From Candidatus Bipolaricaulota bacterium (GTDB taxonomy: Bacteria > Bipolaricaulota > Bipolaricaulia > RBG-16-55-9), in NCBI GenBank assembly GCA_018609825.1, contig JAHEOA010000111.1, forward strand, positions 1 through 10,659: a stretch of 10,659 nucleotides of DNA. Reading direction: 5' to 3'. Below, one piece after another: positions 5,443 through 10,659 of this stretch. Below the pieces are notes generated by a model. The model was not told where the DNA came from. It searched no databases and saw nothing but the letters and a program-made list of their open reading frames with translations. The stretch's first letter is position 1; each line of letters opens with the position of its first letter. Made by a program: the position numbers and the translations under genes.

Positions 5443-7232
5443 TGGGACTGATCCAGACCGGGTTGAAGGCCATTCAGGACATCACGTCGTCCCTGCCTGA
5501 CATCTCCGAGCTGGCGGAGGAGGGCAAGGAAGCCCTGGATCAGGCGCAGGACGTGGCGGAGGCCGACAACCCCCAGGAGGCCCTCCAAGAGGGCAAGGAG
5601 GCGGTCAACCAGGGACAGAAGGCCGCGCAGAAGGCCCAGGAGAACATCGACGAGATGGAGTCGGGGGTCAAGCAGGCCAAGAGCCGCTTCGAGAACGTCG
5701 ACCTGAGCGGCTTCCCCATGGACCCGAAGCAGCTGGGCCAGACCTCGCCGCAGTCCGGCGAGGGGGCTTCGCCCTCCCAGGAGGGCACCGGCCAGAGCGG
5801 CAACGTCCCGTCGCTCAGCCCGCAGCTGCAGGAGAAGGGGGTCAACATCCTGCAGGGCACCCCGACCTCGGAGGCGACCGGCACGGTCATGGTGGGCGAC
5901 GTGATCATCCGGGCCGTGCAGACCGAGCGGCTCACCGAACGCCTCCGTCCCCAGGAGCACCCGCGCGAGGACAGCCGTAAGTTCGCCGACGACGCCATTC
6001 GCGAGCCGCGCCAGATCCGCATTGAGGGATACTTCGGCAACGTCATGCAGCCCGAGCCGGTCACCGAGCGCCAACGCGCGCTGGACCGCCTCGAGGAGAT
6101 GAAGGACCGGGCCGAGGTCATCACCGTGATCACCGACTTCGCGCCCAACCCCGAGCAGGATTACCTGATCACGGAGGTGCAGGCCGAGCACGTCGGGTCC
6201 CGGACGGCCGCGGTGCCGGGCGCGCCGTTCAACGGCCCCGGCGACGCCTTCAACTTGACGATCACGGTCCGGAAGGAGCACTTCGCCGTCGTCCAGTACG
6301 GGGCGTCGGAGAACCCGGCGGCCCAGTCGACGAGCCCGCCCAGTCGAGGGCCGCGGTCGCCCCAGTCGCCCGGCGCGCGGACGGTCGACCCGAGCGGCGT
6401 GGGCGCCTCCCTGGGCGACCTGTCCGGCATCGACATCGAGAAGCCGGGCGAGGAGCCGAAGACGGCCCCGGATCCCATGTCGGGCGGGCGCCTGGATCGG
6501 GAACCGCAGACGCCGAACGAGAAGGACGCCGAAAGCGAGGACCAGGGCGACGATGGAGGCGGGTTCCTGGGCGGCGTGTTCGACAAGGCCAAGGACCTCT
6601 ACAACGACGCCAAGGGCGTCATTGAGGATGTCAAGAACAACCCGCTCGGCCGCATGGCCGTCAACGCCGCCAAGAACTTCGCCGAGAACAACATTCCCGG
6701 CGCCTCGCTGGCGATGGACATCGCCTCGGGCAACGTCGGGGTTGACACGCTCGTCGATACGGCCGTCAGCTCCATTCCGGGCGCTGGGGCGGTCAAGTCG
6801 GCCTTGGAAAGCCCCGTCGGCCAGGTCGTCGCCGGGGCCGTGGCCGAGAAGGTCCCGTTCGCGGACAAGGCGCTGTCCACGTTGGGCGTCGACACCGCCG
6901 GCGGCGAGGCCGTGGCGGGCGCGCTCGACTCGGCGGCCTCGGCCATCGGCCTCGGCGGCGACGGCGGGTCGGAGCCTCAGCCGACCGTCATGGACGAGTC
7001 CTCGGCCATGCAGGTCTTCCGCGAGACGCGCCGGGAGATGGGCCCGGCCGCGCGACGGCTTTTCCAACAGGGATTGGACGTGCCCACGACGCTGGAAGCG
7101 CAGCTCGGCTGGTTCAGCGGCGAGCTGTTCAACGAGATGGCCAAGGACGTCTCCACCCTGGAGGACATCGCGCAGGTGGTGGGCCCTTGGATGGGGCGTC
7201 GCCCCCTGCCCAGCGATCGGAGGCGATCGTAG
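5442..7232 (+). CDS. Dit-like baseplate/tail adaptor protein with long extensions
   Basis: This 596-residue protein probably sits at the tube-baseplate junction. The ATG at 5442 overlaps the tape measure TGA by one base, and GGAGGG at 5426-5431 is its ribosome binding site. Residues 147-287 form the recognisable core, comparable to the Dit-like N-terminal domain of myophage tail proteins. A strand GTVMVGDVIIRAVQ leads to a segment with EHPREDSRKFADDAIREPRQ, then RIRIEGYF-type strands, then a helix with RALDRLEEMKDRAEVITVIT and a final strand ending RKEHFAVVQYG. Before the core lies an Ala/Gln/Glu-rich, probably coiled-coil region (20-95) and a Ser/Gly/Gln linker. After it comes a Pro/Ser/Asp-rich linker (288-370) and about 225 residues of small-residue helices (AKDLYNDAKGVIEDV, IPGASLAMDIASG, SSIPGAGAVKSALES) of unknown role. 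The core assignment is from pattern recall. The extensions match nothing I recognise. Confidence 0.75.
   Translation: MGLIQTGLKAIQDITSSLPDISELAEEGKEALDQAQDVAEADNPQEALQEGKEAVNQGQKAAQKAQENIDEMESGVKQAKSRFENVDLSGFPMDPKQLGQTSPQSGEGASPSQEGTGQSGNVPSLSPQLQEKGVNILQGTPTSEATGTVMVGDVIIRAVQTERLTERLRPQEHPREDSRKFADDAIREPRQIRIEGYFGNVMQPEPVTERQRALDRLEEMKDRAEVITVITDFAPNPEQDYLITEVQAEHVGSRTAAVPGAPFNGPGDAFNLTITVRKEHFAVVQYGASENPAAQSTSPPSRGPRSPQSPGARTVDPSGVGASLGDLSGIDIEKPGEEPKTAPDPMSGGRLDREPQTPNEKDAESEDQGDDGGGFLGGVFDKAKDLYNDAKGVIEDVKNNPLGRMAVNAAKNFAENNIPGASLAMDIASGNVGVDTLVDTAVSSIPGAGAVKSALESPVGQVVAGAVAEKVPFADKALSTLGVDTAGGEAVAGALDSAASAIGLGGDGGSEPQPTVMDESSAMQVFRETRREMGPAARRLFQQGLDVPTTLEAQLGWFSGELFNEMAKDVSTLEDIAQVVGPWMGRRPLPSDRRRS
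7219..7223 (+). promoter_or_regulatory. Ribosome binding site fixing the plug gene start
   Basis: GGAGG lies eight bases before the GTG at 7232, which overlaps the TAG of the preceding gene by one base. The same frame is open further upstream to an ATG at 7187, but that start would overlap the previous gene by 46 bases and has no comparable site. The GTG is preferred, in line with the GTG starts of the tape measure and spike genes here. Confidence 0.75.
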
Positions 7233-7654
7233 TGCCCGCCGGATTCCAAGACATCGGCGACACGGTCCGCCAGCTGACGCGATTGCCCCGCGACCGGCCG
7301 CTCTTTGACGCCACGTACCTGCCGGTGCCCCCGGACGTGGCCCTGCGCTATCCCTATCCGTGGGTCCAGACCATTGGCGGCCGGACCTACGGGTTCGAGG
7401 TCGACTACAACGACGTCTCCAACATCTGGACCTTGGCGATCTATCAGGGCGGGCGGCCCATCGTCATTCGGCCCTTGCGCTACGCGATCGACTGCGTGGG
7501 CCGCTTCCAGCACTACCCCGAACTGCGCGGCCTCCACATCGTCCCGTTCGACGGGCGCTTCCGCTGGCTCAAGGTTGGCATCACCAAGGACAACTTCGCC
7601 ACCGAGGTCAAGCTCTACTTCGCCACCGAGCTGCCGCCGATCCGGGGGACCTGA
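7232..7654 (+). CDS. Baseplate plug protein (Pam3 gp18-like)
   Basis: This 140-residue protein resembles the cyanophage Pam3 plug family, small proteins that sit in the centre of simple contractile-tail baseplates and close the tube above the hub. The family pattern seen here is a strand pair with GGRTYGFEVDYNDVSNIWTL (residues 49-68), followed by a second pair LAIYQGGRPIVIRPLRY, a variable loop naming a length or position (VGRFQHYPELRGL), and the closing strand LHIVPFDGR. A last third (WLKVGITKDNFATEVKLYFA) adds further strands. No membrane segment is visible. The gene overlaps its neighbours by single bases on both sides (TAGTG at the start, TGATG at the end), implying coupled translation with adaptor and hub. 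Identification is from remembered sequence pattern plus its position between adaptor and hub, where the family normally occurs. Confidence 0.78.
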   Translation: MPAGFQDIGDTVRQLTRLPRDRPLFDATYLPVPPDVALRYPYPWVQTIGGRTYGFEVDYNDVSNIWTLAIYQGGRPIVIRPLRYAIDCVGRFQHYPELRGLHIVPFDGRFRWLKVGITKDNFATEVKLYFATELPPIRGT

Positions 7655-9144
7655 TGGGCATTCGAGCTTGGGACCGTCACGTCCGCGTCGAGATCGGCCA
7701 GGCGAAGCTGCTGGCCGCGAGCACGGACAACCCCGTGGTGCGCGAGAAGGTGAAGGACTTCTACTGGGACACGGGCCGGGGCGGCTTCGAGCCCGGCAAG
7801 GGCGTGGTGATGCACTTTGAGCCGGTCTTTTCTTTCAACCACTACGGCGGCTTCGACAGCGAGGAGTACAACTGGGACATGGACTTCGAGGTCCACGAGG
7901 GCGGCGAGCGCGGAGCCAACGCCTCGGCCTGCGAGGTGAGCGTCTGGAACCCGGATCCGTGGACGCTGGACGCGCTCAAGCGGGCGTACGAGGAGGGCTG
8001 GGTGCCCGAGGGCAAGCCGCCGAAGGGGTTTGTCAACCGCGAGGAGGGCTCGGTGAGCGGGCCATTCCCGTCGGAGGACAGTGGGCCGTCCTTCCGCCCG
8101 ACGGTCCAGTCCGGGGCGACCCAGCGCGGGCTGCTGTTGAAGCTGCTGGTGGGCTGGGGGCCGGAGATTCCGCCGGTGCTGCACCTGGGCGACGTGACCT
8201 CGATCAAGGTCAAGCACGACGGCTCGGACAGTCGCGTCGTCTTTGAGGTGGACCAGCTGCAGATCCAGTCGTGGGTGGGCCATCACACGGCGTTCCCCGG
8301 CGACGAGAAGCGGGAAGTGATGAAGGATCTGCTCTTTCTCCAGCCCCTGCCGTGGCGGGGCCCGAACGGCACGAGCCGGCCCGAGCCGCCGCCGCTCAAC
8401 CACGGGCTGCGCCCGACGTATCGCAAGAGCAAGGTCTTCGGCGGCGAGCGGGCCCTTGAGGACGCGATCCGGCAGGTGGCGGAGGACATGGGCCTGATGG
8501 TCAAGTTCAACAACAACGAGATCGTGTTCGCCTTCAAGCGGATCAAGCCGTCGCTGATCCCCGAGAATGACGGGTCCGGCGGCTCGATCACGGACCCGGC
8601 CCCGCCGCTCTGGGAGCAGCTGTTCGGCACCAATCCGCCCGGCGGCGAGGGCGGCCAGGCCGAGGAGGAGACCTCGGGCGAGGGGGGCAGCGGGACCGAC
8701 GGCCCCCGCTTCGCCAACGAGCCACGGGGCGGCGCCATCCCGACGGGGCTGACGTTCGACCTGGACAGCGGGCTGATCGGGGAGCCCGAGCCCTCCTACG
8801 AGAGCGGCAAGGATCAGGGGCTCATCGTCCAGAACGAGAAGACGGACCGCGATCGCTTCCAGGGCGTGAGCACCTACAGCGTCAAGCTGTTGGTGAACGG
8901 ATTGATCCACCGCATGCACGGATTCGACGTGCTGCTCAAGCACCACCGGGACAACCAGCACATCCGGCTCAGCTTCCGGGCAACCGCCGTCCAGCACCAG
9001 GGCAGCACCTACGGCAGCGACTATCAGACGATGGTGGAGGCGGAGCTGTTGCGCAAGACCGAGAAGGATGCAGCCACCAACATCTCGCCAGGCTCCGTCG
9101 GCCCGTCGTTGAACGTGCCCTCGTTCGAGGGGGAGGGGGAGTAG
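7654..9144 (+). CDS. Baseplate hub protein
   Basis: This 496-residue protein is the likely trimeric hub that joins tube to spike (T4 gp27 / Mu gp44 functional class). The ATG at 7654 overlaps the plug stop, with GGGGG at 7644-7648 upstream. Typical hub features appear in order. Near residue 78 is FEVHEGGERGANASACEVSV, a strand pair followed by WNP. Then comes a strand with LLLKLLVGWG and GDVTSIKVKHDG at about 179, the recurrent hub segment in which a strand is followed by a G-D-V turn. A small domain with EDAIRQVAEDMGLMVKFNNN is followed by SGLIGEPEPSYES at about 372 and a closing antiparallel section ending HQGSTYGSDYQTMVEAELL. A Gly/Glu/Ser/Pro-rich insertion of about 58 residues (306-363) separates the third and fourth parts and looks disordered. 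An upstream in-frame start is possible, but it would lie wholly within the plug gene and lacks support. Confidence 0.85.
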   Translation: MGIRAWDRHVRVEIGQAKLLAASTDNPVVREKVKDFYWDTGRGGFEPGKGVVMHFEPVFSFNHYGGFDSEEYNWDMDFEVHEGGERGANASACEVSVWNPDPWTLDALKRAYEEGWVPEGKPPKGFVNREEGSVSGPFPSEDSGPSFRPTVQSGATQRGLLLKLLVGWGPEIPPVLHLGDVTSIKVKHDGSDSRVVFEVDQLQIQSWVGHHTAFPGDEKREVMKDLLFLQPLPWRGPNGTSRPEPPPLNHGLRPTYRKSKVFGGERALEDAIRQVAEDMGLMVKFNNNEIVFAFKRIKPSLIPENDGSGGSITDPAPPLWEQLFGTNPPGGEGGQAEEETSGEGGSGTDGPRFANEPRGGAIPTGLTFDLDSGLIGEPEPSYESGKDQGLIVQNEKTDRDRFQGVSTYSVKLLVNGLIHRMHGFDVLLKHHRDNQHIRLSFRATAVQHQGSTYGSDYQTMVEAELLRKTEKDAATNISPGSVGPSLNVPSFEGEGE

Positions 9145-9146
9145 CC

Positions 9147-10520
9147 GTGGCCGACCCGAGCGGGGCCGAGCGGGTGGACGTCGAGCGGCTCCAAGATTTG
9201 CTGAGCGAGCTGATCGACCAGGAGACCTCCAAGCTGATCACGGCCTTTCTCGCCATCGTCAAGGACTACAAGACGGACACCGGCCGGATCACGGTGACCC
9301 CCGCCGACCGGACGGTCCACATGCCGAGCGGCTACGAGCTCGAGCGCCACGACTCCATTGACGTGCCGGTCAGCTGGTATCGGTTGGGCAATGGCATGTT
9401 CAAGTTCCGGCCCAAGAAGGGCGACTTGGTCTATTGTCTGGCCAGCATGGTCCCCACCGAGGAGATTCTGACCGAAATCGCCCCTCGCACTCAGCGCATC
9501 GACGGCACCTCGCAGGCGACGGGGCTCCCCATGCTGGCGGACGAGGCGACCAAGCTGCCGCGCCGGGACGCCCACCACGACTACGACGACATCATCGTCC
9601 TGCCGTTGGGGGTGCGGGCGGACAAGGACGCGCCGATCCCCGATCACGGGGACGGCGACGCGCCCTTGGTCATCGGCGTGGTCAACGAGGCGGGGACGAA
9701 GTTCGAGTCGCGGATGACGTGGAAGGAGAACGGCGACGTCTTCACCTACGTCAAACCGTCCCCGACGAAGTGCGGCCTCGAGCAGCACAAGCAGTGCAAG
9801 CCCCAGCCACCGGGCCGCTTCTACATCCACGTGGTCGAGGAGAGCCCGGAGGGCAGCGAGGGCGGGGTCGAGCAACAGCAGGACGAGGAGGAATCCGAGG
9901 AGCCCCCGCCGGACTTCTCGGACAAGACCCTCGGCGAGCTGGGCGTCAGTGCGGACCAGGCGGCGCAGGCGTTCGGCGCGGACGACGCCAAGGGCCTCCT
10001 CGATGACCTCGGCCTGCCGTCGAGTACGGACGAGCTGTTGGATCAGGCCGGCGTCCCTTCGCTGGATGATTTGAAGAACATGAGCCTGAACGAGGCCGCC
10101 CAGGCGCTCGGGCTCTCGAACAAGGACCTCATGGGCGGCGTCGGCGAGGACTCCATCAACGACATGATGGATAAGCTGGGCGCCGACAACCTCTCGGACC
10201 TGAAGAACACGAGCGTGGAGGACGTGGTCGACGCCTACGGCAAGGACGCGGCGAAGTTCGCCGCCGATGCGGCCGGGGTCAGTCCGGAGAAGGCCGCGGA
10301 GGCGGTCGACGCCACCGATGCGGCCGCCAACCAGGTGGAGGAGGTCAAGAACGCGAGCGAAGAGGCCCAGCAAGACGCCAAGGACGCGGCGGACGCCCTG
10401 ATGAGCGGCGACGTGGCCAAGGCCAAGGAGAAGGGGGAGGACGCCCTCGAGCAAGGCAAGAAGATCGTGGAGACGGCCAAGCAGGCCTGGGACACGATCA
10501 GCGGCTTTTTCGGCGGTTAA
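9147..10520 (+). CDS. Membrane-puncturing spike protein (Gp138-like N-terminal domain)
   Basis: This 457-residue protein is probably the central spike beneath the hub. GTG at 9147 follows a long purine tract (GGGAGGGGGAG). Residues about 15-112 fit the N-terminal OB-like domain of phi92 Gp138-type spikes: an initial helix (TSKLITAFLAIVKDYKTDTG), strands with RITVTPADRTV, the hallmark IDVPVSWYRLGNGMFKFRPK and KKGDLVYCLAS. Residues 155-205 include PLVIGVVNEAG and a strand with ENGDVFTYVK. A Cys/His cluster (C209, H214, C217, H228) follows. After an acidic linker (about 232-257), residues 258-455 are Asp/Ala/Glu-rich and predicted helical, with repeats of about 43 residues. Most such spikes end in a beta-helix or beta-prism tip, so this end is unusual. 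Spike identity rests on the N-terminal domain and on position after the hub. Confidence 0.78.
   Translation: MADPSGAERVDVERLQDLLSELIDQETSKLITAFLAIVKDYKTDTGRITVTPADRTVHMPSGYELERHDSIDVPVSWYRLGNGMFKFRPKKGDLVYCLASMVPTEEILTEIAPRTQRIDGTSQATGLPMLADEATKLPRRDAHHDYDDIIVLPLGVRADKDAPIPDHGDGDAPLVIGVVNEAGTKFESRMTWKENGDVFTYVKPSPTKCGLEQHKQCKPQPPGRFYIHVVEESPEGSEGGVEQQQDEEESEEPPPDFSDKTLGELGVSADQAAQAFGADDAKGLLDDLGLPSSTDELLDQAGVPSLDDLKNMSLNEAAQALGLSNKDLMGGVGEDSINDMMDKLGADNLSDLKNTSVEDVVDAYGKDAAKFAADAAGVSPEKAAEAVDATDAAANQVEEVKNASEEAQQDAKDAADALMSGDVAKAKEKGEDALEQGKKIVETAKQAWDTISGFFGG
9924..10275 (+). repeat. Imperfect protein-level repeats in the spike C-terminus
   Basis: Three related 17-residue segments occur at residues 261-277 (TLGELGVSADQAAQAFG), 306-322 (LDDLKNMSLNEAAQALG) and 349-365 (LSDLKNTSVEDVVDAYG), spaced 45 and 43 residues. 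The second and third also share their flanks: a preceding D-x-x-G and a following A/L-rich helix ending in G. The DNA copies have diverged, so this is an old duplication or a repeated fold, not a recent DNA repeat. Confidence 0.6.
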
Positions 10521-10558
10521 GCGTCGCTCCGATCAGGGCAAACTGAGGGAAGATCACC

Positions 10559-10659
10559 ATGCCGAATCGCTACATTGGCTGGTCCAGCTTTGAGAATCAG
10601 CGCGCCGCCTTCGACTTCTACGACTGGGTCTGGGACCCCGAGGCTCGCAAGCCTCGGAC
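10559..10659 (+). CDS. Unidentified gene, N-terminal part only
   Basis: An open frame begins with ATG at 10559, 38 bases after the spike stop, with GAGGGA at 10544-10549 as a reasonable ribosome binding site. It runs off the window edge after 33 complete codons. The visible protein starts MPNRYIGWSSFENQRAAFDF and is rich in aromatic residues (four Phe, three Trp, two Tyr in 33). I do not recognise it. In comparable clusters the next genes encode wedge components or small baseplate proteins, but nothing visible here proves that. Confidence 0.6.
   Translation, partial: MPNRYIGWSSFENQRAAFDFYDWVWDPEARKPR

Noticed and set aside
5268..7067. Very long open frame on the minus strand (599 codons) opposite the adaptor gene, with similar long ones at 1168-2247, 3421-4494, 7615-8997 and 9024-10454
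   Set aside because: They are mirror images of strongly G/C-third-position coding on the plus strand. Their proteins are Leu/Arg/Gly/His-rich without domain-like order, and they have no plausible ribosome binding sites or gaps in the plus-strand operon.
7187..7231. Upstream ATG extension of the plug gene
   Set aside because: It would overlap the adaptor gene by 46 bases and add a low-complexity leader. GTG at 7232 has GGAGG at the right spacing and the one-base overlap seen elsewhere in the cluster.
7360..7653. Upstream extension of the hub gene
   Set aside because: It would overlap most of the plug gene, and its extra residues are Arg/His/Leu-rich shadow sequence. ATG at 7654 matches the expected hub N-terminus and the coupled start pattern.
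10486..10558. Possible terminator after the spike gene (the ggctttttcgg stretch)
   Set aside because: The T run lies inside the last codons of the spike gene and no stable stem directly precedes it. The next gene follows in 38 bases with its own ribosome binding site.

Overview
The window is a slice of a tail-morphogenesis cluster from a contractile-tailed (myovirus-type) phage, prophage or phage-derived tail particle. All genes lie on the + strand, tightly packed, with start codons 1 to 4 bases from the preceding stop codon at several joints and clear purine-rich ribosome binding sites. GC content is high (roughly two thirds), with strongly G/C-biased third codon positions. That suggests a high-GC bacterial host but does not identify it. 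No capsid, integrase, lysis or host genes are visible, so free phage, prophage and tailocin cannot be told apart.

Layout: the last 13 codons of an unidentified upstream structural gene (1-42); a probable tail tube protein (77-502); a tail assembly chaperone (548-1039) whose downstream reading frame (to 1286) has no start codon of its own and is best read as a programmed frameshift product of the lambda G/GT kind; a very large tape measure protein (1288-5442, GTG start); a Dit-like baseplate/adaptor protein with unusually long N- and C-terminal extensions (5442-7232); a short baseplate plug protein like that of cyanophage Pam3 (7232-7654); a baseplate hub protein (7654-9144); a Gp138-type membrane-puncturing spike with an atypical helical C-terminus (9147-10520); and the start of an unidentified gene (10559 onward).

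The order follows assembly. The chaperone pair coats the tape measure. The tape measure sets tail length and is loaded on the hub. Hub, plug, adaptor and spike form the central baseplate, on which the tube polymerises. The tape measure also carries hydrophobic segments that could enter the host membrane at ejection.

The most interesting points are: a +1 (or -2) recoding site near 977-983 in the chaperone gene, supported by an abrupt switch of G/C third-position bias between frames; a lower-GC, differently coded segment inside the tape measure C-terminal part (about 4375-5100) carrying a glycine-zipper-like stretch; and a spike whose C-terminal half is acidic, Ala-rich and probably helical, with about 43-residue repeats and a Cys/His cluster. 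No wholly new system is evident. These are unusual variations on a known contractile-tail plan.
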